From NCBI GenBank assembly GCA_015067665.1, contig SVLZ01000011.1, positions 1 to 38,953 on the forward strand: 38,953 nucleotides of DNA, read 5' to 3'. A program made the translations under genes and the position numbers. Below the pieces are notes generated by a model. The model saw nothing but the letters and a program-made list of their open reading frames with translations. It searched no databases and was not told the DNA's origin. This stretch comes from Oscillospiraceae bacterium. GTDB lineage: Bacteria; Bacillota; Clostridia; Oscillospirales; Oscillospiraceae. Below are positions 14,769 to 23,374 of this stretch, in pieces. Position 1 is the first letter of the stretch; each line of letters starts with the position of its first letter.

Positions 14769-15917
14769 ATGGGAAATACAAAAAAGCCTGTAAAGAGCAC
14801 GGAAGAAGTGCAGGCCTCTATTCAGGCAATAATCGCACAGGCCCGCAAGGATGGTATGATCCGTGCCACCGATCTGTCTGCTGCGCTGGAAAAATTAGAT
14901 TTAACACCGGAAAAAATCGAAGAGATCTACGACCGTTTGGAGGCCATGAATATTCAGGTCATCAGCGCAGAGCTGGACTTGGATTTGGGCGACGATATGG
15001 AAGTTCTGGATGACGATCTGTCCGACGGCGATCTTGAGGGACTGGAAGAGGAAATTCTGGTAGACCCTGTAGATCTGGCGGCAGAGTTCAATCTGGACGA
15101 CCCGGTGCGCATGTACCTCAAGGAGATCGGTCAGATCCCCCTGCTGTCTGCAGATGAGGAAGTGGAGCTGGCAAAACTGGTTTCCGAAGGCGACCAGAAT
15201 GCGAAAAACAAGCTTACGGAAGCAAACCTCCGTCTTGTCGTCTCCATTGCGAAAAAGTACTCCGGCCGCGGTCTGCACATTCTGGACCTCATTCAGGAGG
15301 GCAACACCGGTCTGATCCGGGCGGTGGACAAGTTTGACTGGACAAAGGGAAACAAATTCTCTACATATGCCACTTGGTGGATCCGTCAGGCCATCACCCG
15401 CGCCATCGCGGATCAGGCCCGGACGATCCGTGTGCCGGTGCATATGGTGGAGGTCATCAATAAGACTACCCGCTGTAACCGGAAATTGGTGCAGGAGCTG
15501 GGCAGAGAGCCTACCGTGGAGGAGATCGCAGCCGAGCTGAATCTTCCGGTGGAAAAGATTATTGAAGCAAACCGCACCGCTGCGGACACTCTTTCCTTGG
15601 ACACCCCCGTGGGTGATGAAGAAGATACCTCCATCGGTTCCTTCGTGGAGGACGAGCGCACGCCCGGTCCTGCAGATGCAACCTCCAACGCGATGCTGGC
15701 AGAGGCACTCAAGGAGATCTTGGACACCCTGACCGAGCGGGAGGCGGACGTTCTGCGTATGCGTTTTGGTATGTATGACGGCAGAACCCATACATTGGAG
15801 GAAGTGGGCCAGAACTTTGGCGTCACCCGTGAGCGTATCCGTCAGATCGAAAACAAGGCGATCCGCAAGCTGCGCCATCCCAGCCGCGCAAAGAAGATCA
15901 AGGATTTCTATTGCTGA
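14769..15917 (+). CDS. rpoD: Primary sigma factor RpoD/SigA
   Basis: The 382-residue housekeeping sigma factor directs RNA polymerase to -10/-35 promoters such as those found throughout this window. Region 1.1 fills the N-terminus, followed by an acidic stretch and region 1.2 ([17 protein letters not shown]). Region 2 reads [16 protein letters not shown]...[16 protein letters not shown] and [14 protein letters not shown], region 3 has VHMVEVINK, and the region 4 helix-turn-helix has [20 protein letters not shown]. The start at 14769 follows GTGAGGG and is preferred to the frame's upstream start at 14700, which lies in the promoter. dnaG, its usual partner, is absent; the gene stands alone. 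Confidence 0.97.
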   Translation: MGNTKKPVKSTEEVQASIQAIIAQARKDGMIRATDLSAALEKLDLTPEKIEEIYDRLEAMNIQVISAELDLDLGDDMEVLDDDLSDGDLEGLEEEILVDPVDLAAEFNLDDPVRMYLKEIGQIPLLSADEEVELAKLVSEGDQNAKNKLTEANLRLVVSIAKKYSGRGLHILDLIQEGNTGLIRAVDKFDWTKGNKFSTYATWWIRQAITRAIADQARTIRVPVHMVEVINKTTRCNRKLVQELGREPTVEEIAAELNLPVEKIIEANRTAADTLSLDTPVGDEEDTSIGSFVEDERTPGPADATSNAMLAEALKEILDTLTEREADVLRMRFGMYDGRTHTLEEVGQNFGVTRERIRQIENKAIRKLRHPSRAKKIKDFYC

Positions 15918-15940
15918 GACCGATCTTTCTAACGAAATTA

Positions 15941-15985
15941 AGGACTTGCTGTCTGTACAATGCAGATAGCAAGTCCTTTTGTCTT
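15941..15985 (+). terminator. Intrinsic terminator of rpoD
   Basis: GGACTTGCT / AGCAAGTCC, with an inner CTG...CAG, followed by TTTTGTCTT. Confidence 0.85.
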
Positions 15986-16006
15986 GCCTTTTGGCATAGA
16001 GAAACA

Positions 16007-16045
16007 CCCCATTTCTTAGTACAAGTCGTCTAAAAAATGGGGTGC
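16007..16045 (-). terminator. Intrinsic terminator of the hflKC operon
   Basis: On the minus strand CACCCCATTT / AAATGGGGTG followed by TTTCTCT, about 50 bp after the hflC stop. The stem closely resembles the hisS terminator at 4075-4123. Confidence 0.75.
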
Positions 16046-16094
16046 TGTTTAGAAAAGATTCCTCTTTTCCGTCCTTAATTTTTGTAATGATGCA

Positions 16095-16973
16095 TCATTT
16101 CGCGCCCATAAGGATCTTGGCAAGCTCAGAGTCCTTATCCAAAATGACCGTCTTATCGTCACCGGTGAGGCTCTTTGCCAGCGCATCCAGCGCAAGGGTA
16201 AACTCGTAAAACTCCCGCTTATCCTTAGAATTGTAGGCCTCGCCCAGCAGGCGCATATACTCCGCTTCACCTGCAGCCTCCAGCTCGGCAGCCTTGGCCT
16301 TTGCATCGGAAACGATAATATTTACCTTCTTATCTACTTCATTGCGGATAATGGATGCCTCATAATTACCGTCAGCAGTAAACTTTTCCGCCATTTGATT
16401 CCGCTCGGAGATCATACGGTTATATACCGCATTGAGGTTGGATTCCGGCAGATCAAAACGCTTGATCTTCACGTCCAGAACGCGGATGCCGTAACCGGCT
16501 GCATCCTTATCCACGGTGGTGGCAATGCCCTCGTAGATCTGATTGCGTTCTGCACCGGGATCCAAATTGATGATGTCGGACTGCGCCAGCTGACCCATTG
16601 CCCGCTTCAGGGCGCTGTACGTGCTGGCATCCAAGCGGACCTCCGCCTCAGAAACCGTACCGACCGAGCGGTAAAACTGCTGCGGATCGGAGATCTGCCA
16701 CAAAATATAGCAGTCTACCGTCATATTCTGCTTATCCAAGGTGATAACCTCGGAGGGCGGGATGTCATAGAGCATCGTGGCCTTGGTGTAATACTTTACC
16801 TCATCGATAAAGGGGATCTTCACATTCAGACCGGGCGCTGCTTTGGTCTTAACGATCTCTTGGAAACGGAAAACGCAAGCATATTGGTTTTCCTCCACCA
16901 CATAAAAGGTATTGGCAGCTACGATCACAAGTGCCAGCACCAAAACGAGCAATACAATATAGCCTTTTTTCAT
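16095..16973 (-). CDS. hflC: HflC-like SPFH/Band 7 protease modulator
   Basis: This 292-residue protein has an N-terminal membrane anchor (residues about 4-22), followed by the SPFH domain (VVEENQYACVFRF, APGLNVKIPFIDEV) and a long helical region rich in Ala/Glu (DAKAKAAELEAAGEAEYMRLLG). HflC pairs with HflK to form a cage-like membrane complex that modulates the FtsH protease. Its start is 4 bp after the hflK stop, with AGGAGG overlapping the end of hflK, so the two are translationally linked. ftsH is not in the window. Confidence 0.9.
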   Translation of the reverse strand: MKKGYIVLLVLVLALVIVAANTFYVVEENQYACVFRFQEIVKTKAAPGLNVKIPFIDEVKYYTKATMLYDIPPSEVITLDKQNMTVDCYILWQISDPQQFYRSVGTVSEAEVRLDASTYSALKRAMGQLAQSDIINLDPGAERNQIYEGIATTVDKDAAGYGIRVLDVKIKRFDLPESNLNAVYNRMISERNQMAEKFTADGNYEASIIRNEVDKKVNIIVSDAKAKAAELEAAGEAEYMRLLGEAYNSKDKREFYEFTLALDALAKSLTGDDKTVILDKDSELAKILMGAK

Positions 16974-16977
16974 AGCT

Positions 16978-17961
16978 TTATTTACCTCCTAACAAGGATT
17001 CTAAAGGCAGCAGCATATCTACGGAATCGCCATTGCCGGTATTGATATAGACCTTGACACCGGGCAGGATCTCCGCGATTGCCTCATAATACATACGGCT
17101 GCGCGTAATATCCGGATTTTTCGCAAATTCTTCATAGCGGGCAACAAACATCGCCACCTGCTCCTTCGCCTCGTTGATTCTTTTCTGCTTCAAGTACTCC
17201 GCATTTTGGATCAGCTTATCTGCTTCTGCCTGCGCAGAGGGGATTTTTGCATTTTGATAGGCTTTGGCATTGTTTACCACCGCTTCTGCCTGCTGTTTTG
17301 CGGTTTCCACCGCTTTGAAGGCTTCTACAACAGCCTGCGTAGGCGGCTCAGAGTCCTGAATACGCACATCGACGAGAGATAGGCCAATGTCGTACTGGGC
17401 CAAAATCTCCATTACCAGCTCCCGTACCTGCATTTGGATGTTCTCCTTGCCGTCTGTCAGTACCGCATCTACCTCGGAGGAGCCTACTACATTTCGTACC
17501 TGGCTTTGAATCAGGTTTCTCAGCACCAATTCCGGCGAAGTGGAAGAATAAAGATAGGCCACTGGGTCGGTAATCTTATATTCTACAAAGAAATCCACGT
17601 TGACAATGTTATAATCACCGGTGATCATCGTGCTTTCCGCGTTTTGGGTCGTATAGTTTCCTTTATCGGTGGTATAACCCAATTCGATTTTTTGGAATAC
17701 GTGGACATCTACCGTCTTGATCTTTTGAATGCCGAAGGGCAGCTTAAAATGAACACCGGCATCGGTCACACCGGTAACCTTGCCAAAGGTGGTCACCACC
17801 GCCTGCTGCTTATCATCGACGGTATAAATACTGCTAAACACGCCAATCAGCAGCACCACCGCGACAGCGCCGATCAGCAGCTTCTTTATAAGGCCTTTCG
17901 TATCGAAGCTTTTGCCACCGCCGCCGCTATAATAGCCACTTCCTGTAAATTTTACTTCCAT
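16978..17961 (-). CDS. hflK: HflK-like SPFH/Band 7 protease modulator
   Basis: The 327-residue protein has a Gly-rich N-terminus (SGYYSGGGGKSF), a membrane helix at about residues 28-48 and an SPFH domain (DDKQQAVVTTFGKV, GVHFKLPFGIQKI). Coiled-coil-prone sequence follows (AVETAKQQAEAVVNNAKAYQN) and leads to GNGDSVDMLLPLESLL. The Gly-rich start and the order before hflC identify it as the HflK partner. The start at 17961 was chosen because AAGGAG lies 9 bases upstream; the GTG at 17970 is too close to it. Confidence 0.9.
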   Translation of the reverse strand: MEVKFTGSGYYSGGGGKSFDTKGLIKKLLIGAVAVVLLIGVFSSIYTVDDKQQAVVTTFGKVTGVTDAGVHFKLPFGIQKIKTVDVHVFQKIELGYTTDKGNYTTQNAESTMITGDYNIVNVDFFVEYKITDPVAYLYSSTSPELVLRNLIQSQVRNVVGSSEVDAVLTDGKENIQMQVRELVMEILAQYDIGLSLVDVRIQDSEPPTQAVVEAFKAVETAKQQAEAVVNNAKAYQNAKIPSAQAEADKLIQNAEYLKQKRINEAKEQVAMFVARYEEFAKNPDITRSRMYYEAIAEILPGVKVYINTGNGDSVDMLLPLESLLGGK

Positions 17962-17993
17962 AATTTTCACTCCTTAAAATATAAGTTTACTGC

Positions 17994-18581
17994 TTACTTT
18001 TCAGTCTTTTCAGAACTTTTTGTGTCCTCTACTTCCAGCTCCGCCAGCATCAGATCCGCAGACGCACGCATTCGCGCAGCCAAATATGCGGTTAACATAA
18101 CTTTTAGAGCGTTACTAACCCGCTCCTTCGCGCCGGGATACGGTTCGCGGTAGGTTTGCAGCATTCCCGCAAGAATCTGCTGGCAGGCTTCGGGTCTGGT
18201 AAGCTGCTGCGCACGGGATGCTAAGGAAATGAACATAAAATACAGATCCGAATCCCCTATAATGTCGTCAGACCGATCATCAAGCTGACCGTTGACATAG
18301 CCAAGCAAGCCGCAGGTCCGCTCCAAAGAAAACACACCGCGAAGCATATTGACATTTATGATTCTGCAAAGCTGGTCGATGGTGTAACGTTTGCGCACCG
18401 GCGGTGTCAAAAACCCCCGTTTGACCCAATTTTGGATAGTATGCGGCTCCAAGCCGGTTATCGCTGCCACCTGTCCAAGGGTTATATCTCCCCCAAGGAA
18501 CATAGCGCGAAGCATCTGCTCACCATCTTCCGCAGTCTCGCGCTGCGCATACAGGACGGTGCCGGGTATGTTCCACTGCAT
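17994..18581 (-). CDS. DUF1836-family DNA-binding regulator
   Basis: The 195-residue protein contains a MerR-like winged helix at about residues 34-65 (ITLGQVAAITGLEPHTIQNWVKRGF then PPVRKRYT), followed by INMLRGVFSLERTCGLLGYVNGQLDDRSDDIIGDSDLY, the hallmark of DUF1836 proteins of Bacillota. Their targets are mostly unknown. The ATG at 18581 is preferred; a GTG at 18590 is only 2 bases from the GGAG site, while the ATG is 11 bases away, so the start is not certain. hflK begins 32 bp downstream and no terminator separates them, so the regulator probably leads the hflKC operon and may control it. Confidence 0.82.
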   Translation of the reverse strand: MQWNIPGTVLYAQRETAEDGEQMLRAMFLGGDITLGQVAAITGLEPHTIQNWVKRGFLTPPVRKRYTIDQLCRIINVNMLRGVFSLERTCGLLGYVNGQLDDRSDDIIGDSDLYFMFISLASRAQQLTRPEACQQILAGMLQTYREPYPGAKERVSNALKVMLTAYLAARMRASADLMLAELEVEDTKSSEKTEK

Positions 18582-18614
18582 ATTAATCACGTCTCCATTT
18601 CTTAAGGTACTTTG

Positions 18615-18643
18615 ATTGTATTATATGGTCGCGTGATTGTCAA
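18615..18643 (-). promoter_or_regulatory. SigA-type promoter for DUF1836-hflK-hflC
   Basis: On the minus strand a perfect TTGACA (18638-18643) and TACAAT (18615-18620) have a 17-bp spacer. Confidence 0.78.
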
Positions 18644-18710
18644 TATAGTTCTCTATATATTTACAAATTGTTCATAATTTAAATTGCAGTCTAAAATTTC
18701 AATTTTTCAC

Positions 18711-18739
18711 TTTACGAATTGAAAAAAATAATATATAAT
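18711..18739 (+). promoter_or_regulatory. SigA-type promoter for the zinc-ribbon gene and parAB
   Basis: TTTACG (18711-18716) and TATAAT (18734-18739) with a 17-bp spacer, in a very AT-rich stretch (18640-18755). Several overlapping TA-rich -10 candidates make the exact start uncertain. Confidence 0.6.
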
Positions 18740-18782
18740 AATGTATATATACACACGCCGTACATAGAGAGGAGGCGGATCT

Positions 18783-19109
18783 ATGAGTTGCTTAAACTGT
18801 AACAGAGAAACTGTCGGCAAAGCTGTATTCTGTGAACAATGCCAGCAAGAGATGGAAGATTATCCTATCCCAAAAGGTACGCCTGTTGTTATTTTGGCAC
18901 AGCCCTCCCCTGCTCCCGTTAAAAAGCAAACGGGTCATCTGCTTGGATCACTGGAGGACGAGTTTCTTCTTTCGAAGCGGATCGTCCGCCGCCTGGCCAC
19001 CGCTTGGGCAATTACGCTGCTGTTTCTTATTCTTGCGATCGCAGCGCTTGTCTACGTTGGAATGTTTGGTGTTCCAGCCTTTGTAACAGACGCATTTGCG
19101 TCCCTTTGA
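18783..19109 (+). CDS. Zinc-ribbon single-pass membrane protein upstream of parS-parAB
   Basis: I cannot name this 108-residue protein. Its N-terminus has two CxxC knuckles (Cys3, Cys6, Cys17, Cys20), a compact zinc ribbon; then a Pro-rich linker (about 28-48), a charged segment, a membrane helix at about residues 71-95 (WAITLLFLILAIAALVYVGMF) and a 13-residue tail. The zinc ribbon would lie in the cytoplasm. AGAGGAGG precedes the start. The gene is followed, within 85 bp, by two parS sites and parA in the same direction, with no terminator between. It may be co-expressed with parAB and bound at its 3' end by ParB. Confidence 0.78.
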   Translation: MSCLNCNRETVGKAVFCEQCQQEMEDYPIPKGTPVVILAQPSPAPVKKQTGHLLGSLEDEFLLSKRIVRRLATAWAITLLFLILAIAALVYVGMFGVPAFVTDAFASL

Positions 19110-19119
19110 ATACAGCGAA

Positions 19120-19135
19120 TGTTTCACGTGAAACA
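19120..19135. promoter_or_regulatory. parS site 1
   Basis: A perfect 16-bp palindrome TGTTTCACGTGAAACA, the Bacillus-type chromosomal parS consensus bound by ParB/Spo0J. It lies 10 bp after the stop codon of the zinc-ribbon gene. Confidence 0.97.
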
Positions 19136-19154
19136 TTCTACCTATCCAATTTTG

Positions 19155-19170
19155 TGTTTCACGTGAAACA
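19155..19170. promoter_or_regulatory. parS site 2
   Basis: A second identical 16-bp palindrome, centre 35 bp from the first and 23 bp before the parA start. ParB bound here would sit at the parA ribosome site and could affect parAB expression. Confidence 0.97.
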
Positions 19171-19193
19171 ATATAACCGAAAGGGAATTCACT

Positions 19194-19949
19194 ATGGGTA
19201 AAATAATTGCAGTAGTCAACCAAAAAGGCGGCGTCGGAAAGACAACGACAGCAGTCAATCTGACCGCAGCGCTACATGATGCCGGAAAGAAGGTTCTCCT
19301 TTGCGATTTCGATCCGCAGGCGAACGGCACGTCCGGTTTAGGCTTAGACAAAAGAAAACTAAAGAAATCTATCTATGATGTGGTAATCAACGACGTCCCG
19401 GCAGCAGAAGCCATTGTTTCTACGAAATTTGGTGACGTGCTGCCTGCAAGCGCAGATCTGGCGGGCGCTGCTGTAGAGCTAATCTCGATGGATTCCCCAA
19501 ATATGCGCCTAAAGAATGCCCTTAACTCGGTGAAGGATAAGTATGACGCCATTTTCATTGACTGTCCTCCCTCATTGGAGCTGCTGAGTATCAATGCATT
19601 GGCGGCTGCTGATAGTATCCTTATTCCGGTGCAGTGCGAATATTACGCATTGGAGGGTCTCGCAGACCTGATGAATACCCTTAGATTGGTAAAGAAGCGG
19701 ATCAATCCGCAATTGGAGATCTTCGGCGTGGTGCTGACGATGTTTGATGGGCGTACGAATTTCTCTACGCAAGTCGCACAGGAAGTTCGTCGACACTTCC
19801 CCGGCAAAGTATTTGCAACAGTGATTCCACGGAATGTTCGGCTCGCAGAGGCGCCCAGTCACGGACTGCCGGTAAGCGCATATGATAAATCCAGCCGCGG
19901 TGCTGTGGCATATCGTTCTATAGCCGAGGAAATTCTTAAAAAATTGTAA
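19194..19949 (+). CDS. parA: Chromosome partitioning ATPase ParA/Soj
   Basis: The 251-residue ATPase has the deviant Walker A motif QKGGVGKTT (residues 10-18), Walker A' at CDFDPQANGTSGLG and FIDCPPSLELLS as Walker B. It dimerises on ATP, binds DNA non-specifically and is stimulated by ParB; in Bacillota it also regulates replication initiation through DnaA. GAAAGGG precedes the start. parB follows after 11 bp. Confidence 0.96.
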   Translation: MGKIIAVVNQKGGVGKTTTAVNLTAALHDAGKKVLLCDFDPQANGTSGLGLDKRKLKKSIYDVVINDVPAAEAIVSTKFGDVLPASADLAGAAVELISMDSPNMRLKNALNSVKDKYDAIFIDCPPSLELLSINALAAADSILIPVQCEYYALEGLADLMNTLRLVKKRINPQLEIFGVVLTMFDGRTNFSTQVAQEVRRHFPGKVFATVIPRNVRLAEAPSHGLPVSAYDKSSRGAVAYRSIAEEILKKL

Positions 19950-19960
19950 GAGGTGAAAGT

Positions 19961-20821
19961 ATGGCAACACCAAAAGGGATGGGCCGCGGTCTTGGCGCGC
20001 TTATGATGGATGCGGTCGATACATCCGCAGAAAATACGCCCTACCGACTGCTCCCGATCCAAAAAGTTGAAAATAATCAAAACCAGCCACGAAAAGACTT
20101 TGATGAGATAGAATTGCAGGCCCTTGCAGATTCCATTGCGCTGCACGGCGTATTGCAGCCCTTGACTGTAAGGGAGTTGCCCACGGGCTATTATCAGATC
20201 ATTGCCGGTGAGCGCCGCTGGCGGGCCGCGCGTATGGCCGGTCTTTCCGAGATCCCCGCGGTCATTATCGAGGCAGACGATAAAAAAGCAATGGAACTGG
20301 CGCTAATTGAGAATCTGCAGCGTCAGGATCTGAATCCCGTAGAAGAAGCATTGGGTTATCAATCCCTGATCGAGGATTTTGCGTTGACCCAGGAAGAAGC
20401 AGCTGCAAGAGTTGGTAAATCCCGTCCTGCTGTAGCAAATGCACTGCGTCTGTTGAGCTTGGCGCCCAGTGTTTTGGAGCGGGTTCGTAAGGGAGAGCTG
20501 TCTGCCGGCCACGCAAGAGCCGTTCTTACCATAAAAGAACCGAAAAAACAGGCAGAGGTGGCGCAAAAGATCGCCGCCCTTGGCCTTTCCGTGCGACAAG
20601 CGGAGCTTTTGTGTAAGAATATCACCCGCGAGCCAGTTAAAACCGAATATGTTCCCCTGCAGGTGGATTATATCTCCGAATGTGAGAAAGATTTATCCAA
20701 AATTCTGGGGCGCGGTGTAAAAATCATAAACGGCAAGCGGAAAGGTAAGTTTGAGCTTGAATTTTACGGTCCTGAGGATCTACAGCTCCTGCTGGACGCA
20801 CTGATGCAACTGAAAAAATAA
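19961..20821 (+). CDS. parB: Chromosome partitioning CTPase ParB/Spo0J
   Basis: The 286-residue protein begins with the characteristic GMGRGLGALM, then the CTP-binding N-terminal domain with NQPRKDFD and the GERRWRAARMAG box, and the helix-turn-helix that reads parS (EAAARVGKSRPAVANALRLLSL). The C-terminal dimerisation domain ends at the stop. ParB loads at parS, slides as a clamp and recruits SMC. Its two cognate sites lie upstream of parA. The motifs and the centromere make this ParB rather than Noc, whose site differs. Confidence 0.96.
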   Translation: MATPKGMGRGLGALMMDAVDTSAENTPYRLLPIQKVENNQNQPRKDFDEIELQALADSIALHGVLQPLTVRELPTGYYQIIAGERRWRAARMAGLSEIPAVIIEADDKKAMELALIENLQRQDLNPVEEALGYQSLIEDFALTQEEAAARVGKSRPAVANALRLLSLAPSVLERVRKGELSAGHARAVLTIKEPKKQAEVAQKIAALGLSVRQAELLCKNITREPVKTEYVPLQVDYISECEKDLSKILGRGVKIINGKRKGKFELEFYGPEDLQLLLDALMQLKK

Positions 20822-20834
20822 GGAGATTTTAGAA

Positions 20835-22166
20835 ATGCTGGATATTAAACGTATTAAAGATAATCCTGAAGCAGTCAAAGCAGGTCTTCGGGCGAAGGAA
20901 ACGGACTGCGATGCAGTCATTGATCGTATTTTGGAGCTGGATGTGCAGGTCCGTGGCCTGAAGACTGCAACGGAAACAAAAACTGCTGAAAAGAACAAGC
21001 TTTCCAAGGAAAATGGCAAGCTGTTCGGTCAGAAAAAGGGTGCCGAAAAGCGTGGCGAGGATATTTCCGCCATCGAAGCCCAGATAAATGCCAATATGGC
21101 AGCCTCCGTTGCCATCGACGAGGCCATTGCCGATGACAAGGTAAAGCTCCGCGAGCTTGAAGAGCAGTACTATACCGCTATGCTGAGCCTGCCCAACCTG
21201 CCCGATCCCGACCTTCTCCCGGGAGGAAAAGAGAATAATGAGCCTCTGCGCTATATCGGAGAGAAGCACAGCTTTGATTTTGAGCCCAAGCACCATGTGG
21301 ATCTTTGCACGAATTTGGGTCTTATCGATTACGAGCGGGGTGTAAAGTTAGCCGGCGGCGGCAACTGGATGTACACCGGTATGGGCGCGCGGCTGGAGTG
21401 GGCGCTGCTGAACTACTTTATTGATACCCACACCGCAGACGGCTACGATTTCATCCTGCCCCCCCATATGTTGGAGTATCAGTGTGGTCTGACAGCGGGT
21501 CAGTTCCCGAAATTTGCCGACGAAGTCTTTAAGATCTCCAATCACCCCACCGAAGGCGGCACCTTCTATATGCTGCCCACCGCTGAGGCTGCGCTTGCAT
21601 CCGTTTACCGGGATGAGATCCTGACCGAGGCAGATCTTCCCAAGAAATTCTTCGCTTACACCCCTTGCTTCCGTCGGGAAGCCGGCTCTCACCGGGCTGA
21701 CGAGCGGGGTATGGTAAGAGGTCACCAATTTAATAAGGTAGAGATGTTCCAGTTTACCACCCCCGAAGGCTCCGACGAAGCATTTGAGGAGCTGGTCACC
21801 AAGGCAGAGCGGCTGGTTGCCGGTCTGGGCCTCCATTTCCGTACCGTGAAGCTGGCAGCAGGGGACTGCTCCGCATCTATGGCACGGACTTATGATATTG
21901 AGATCCTGATCCCCTCTATGAACGGCTATAAGGAAGTTTCTTCTGTAAGTAACGCCCGGGATTATCAGGCACGCCGTGGCAACATCCGTTACCGTCGCGC
22001 AGACGGCAAGATCGACTTTGTCCACACGCTGAACGGCTCCGGCCTTGCCACCTCCCGTATTTTCCCCGCAATTGTGGAACAAAACCAGCGTGCCGACGGC
22101 TCCGTGGTCGTTCCCGAATGCCTGCGCAAGTACCTGGGCGGCATTGAGGTCATCGAAGCCAAGTAA
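20835..22166 (+). CDS. serS: Seryl-tRNA synthetase
   Basis: The 443-residue class II synthetase has the N-terminal tRNA-binding coiled coil (about residues 1-115, Lys/Glu-rich), the TAEAALASVYRDEIL motif, motif 2 (PCFRREAGSHRADERGM) and motif 3 (LNGSGLATSRIFPAIVEQNQ). It is slightly longer than the usual 425 residues because of insertions such as NHPTEGG in the catalytic domain. It starts 13 bp after parB with AAGGAG, so it appears to be the last housekeeping gene of the par operon; parB-serS proximity is common in Clostridia. I saw no T-box. Confidence 0.96.
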   Translation: MLDIKRIKDNPEAVKAGLRAKETDCDAVIDRILELDVQVRGLKTATETKTAEKNKLSKENGKLFGQKKGAEKRGEDISAIEAQINANMAASVAIDEAIADDKVKLRELEEQYYTAMLSLPNLPDPDLLPGGKENNEPLRYIGEKHSFDFEPKHHVDLCTNLGLIDYERGVKLAGGGNWMYTGMGARLEWALLNYFIDTHTADGYDFILPPHMLEYQCGLTAGQFPKFADEVFKISNHPTEGGTFYMLPTAEAALASVYRDEILTEADLPKKFFAYTPCFRREAGSHRADERGMVRGHQFNKVEMFQFTTPEGSDEAFEELVTKAERLVAGLGLHFRTVKLAAGDCSASMARTYDIEILIPSMNGYKEVSSVSNARDYQARRGNIRYRRADGKIDFVHTLNGSGLATSRIFPAIVEQNQRADGSVVVPECLRKYLGGIEVIEAK

Positions 22167-22211
22167 ATCCTGCCAATTATATTATGTAAACCACAGAGAG
22201 AGGTGTTCCAA

Positions 22212-22730
22212 ATGAAAAGACTTTTAAGTATCATCGCGATAACTCTTGTTGCAGCAACATTATTTGTTGGCTGCGAAAACTTATCTTTCCTCCCAACTGG
22301 ACTTATCGAACCGCAACCTGTTCGACACAATTATGAACATTATGGTTTTTCTTTTGAGGTTATTGGCGATGTTACCGAAAATGAGGGTAATAAGTATGGG
22401 TATGCTGAGTTATCAACAGATGTTGGTCAGTTCCTATTTATGAAACAAGATATTCCATCCAACTCAACCCTTCATAACGCTCACCAAATTGCACTAAAAT
22501 GTGCAACAGAACTTGAACAAGTAGACGAAATCAGCGTTAGAATACTGAGAAACGGTGCGTCCTTTTTTGTTAGTGATCCCGTAACTTTAGAAGACGGAAC
22601 AAACATAATGCGTGCATACTGTTTCTTACAGTACGGAGAGTCAGTTTGGGTGATTGTTTGTGGAGCACCTGTAGATAACTTTAATCAGCCCTTGATTATT
22701 GAAGCATTTGTATCCGCAGAGTTCTATTGA
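22212..22730 (+). CDS. Small lipoprotein, unknown function (paralogue of 22894-23352)
   Basis: The 172-residue product has a lipoprotein signal: basic MKRLL, hydrophobic stretch and lipobox LFVGC (Cys20). The mature part begins HYGFSFEVIGDVTENEGNKYGYAELSTDVGQFLF and is similar to the second lipoprotein's NYGFTFTIAGKVEEKEENKFG, so the two are paralogues. The start at 22212 follows an AGAGAGGTG site; the GTG at 22203 is inside that site. Its codons are more AT-rich than those of neighbouring genes, which may mean recent acquisition or weak expression. It follows serS by 45 bp. No function known. Confidence 0.8.
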   Translation: MKRLLSIIAITLVAATLFVGCENLSFLPTGLIEPQPVRHNYEHYGFSFEVIGDVTENEGNKYGYAELSTDVGQFLFMKQDIPSNSTLHNAHQIALKCATELEQVDEISVRILRNGASFFVSDPVTLEDGTNIMRAYCFLQYGESVWVIVCGAPVDNFNQPLIIEAFVSAEFY

Positions 22731-22745
22731 CCAATTCTAAATCTT

Positions 22746-22774
22746 TTGCAAGTAACTTTAACAGGGTATATATT
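22746..22774 (+). promoter_or_regulatory. Candidate promoter for the second lipoprotein-mscL group
   Basis: TTGCAA (22746-22751) and TATATT (22769-22774) with a 17-bp spacer. The -10 region TATATTATGTAAGCCACA is also seen, slightly altered, at 22179-22195 before the first lipoprotein, which suggests that the upstream region was duplicated with the gene. A 7-bp hairpin, GAGGGTG/CGCCCTC, lies at about 22825-22842 in the leader. Confidence 0.45.
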
Positions 22775-22893
22775 ATGTAAGCCACAAATGTATATCTCCA
22801 AAAACACATTTTGTAAGTAACTTCGAGGGTGTTATCGCCCTCTGAGTGAAATAAACAAAAATTTTTATGTAAACAATAAGGAGGACAACTATT

Positions 22894-23352
22894 ATGAAAA
22901 AAACCACATCTGTAATCGCAATCGTTCTGCTGTTTGCCCTGCTTCTGACAGGCTGCGACTTCATTCCCCTGAAGCAAGACTTTGCCAACTACGGCTTCAC
23001 CTTCACCATTGCCGGTAAGGTGGAAGAGAAGGAAGAGAACAAGTTCGGCGATGCCGCATTTGATACCAAGTACGGCGAGCTGACCTTCTATAAGCACAAC
23101 GGTCTGTCTCTGGTCGGCACCAACCTTCTTCTCATGGGCGCAAAGTACAAAGAGCCTATCGGCGACAATGCAACCCTTTACACCTTTGATGCGAAGGAAG
23201 TAGAATCCGTCAAGTACATCGATACGATCTATATGATCGAGCTTGCAGACGGCACCACCTGGCAGATCTCCTTCACAACTCCGGAGGAAAGCTACGACAA
23301 GGATGCCATCACGAAGGTGCTGGAATCCGTCGAGTTCGTAACTGCCGGCTAA
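22894..23352 (+). CDS. Small lipoprotein, unknown function (paralogue of 22212-22730)
   Basis: The 152-residue protein has a signal with lipobox LLTGC (Cys23), then an acidic mature part of about 130 residues. It shares NYGFTFTIAGKVEEKEENKFGDAAF-type sequence with the preceding lipoprotein, but uses the normal, more GC-rich codons of the region. Regular alternation of short hydrophobic and charged segments suggests a beta-rich fold. A strong AAGGAGGA site lies upstream. mscL follows after 22 bp. Function unknown. Confidence 0.85.
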   Translation: MKKTTSVIAIVLLFALLLTGCDFIPLKQDFANYGFTFTIAGKVEEKEENKFGDAAFDTKYGELTFYKHNGLSLVGTNLLLMGAKYKEPIGDNATLYTFDAKEVESVKYIDTIYMIELADGTTWQISFTTPEESYDKDAITKVLESVEFVTAG

Positions 23353-23374
23353 TATACATTTTTCAGAAGCAAAT

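Noticed and set aside
22825..22842. Terminator after the first lipoprotein gene
   Set aside because: The 7-bp stem is followed by GAGTGAAATAA, not a T-run; it may be a leader structure only.
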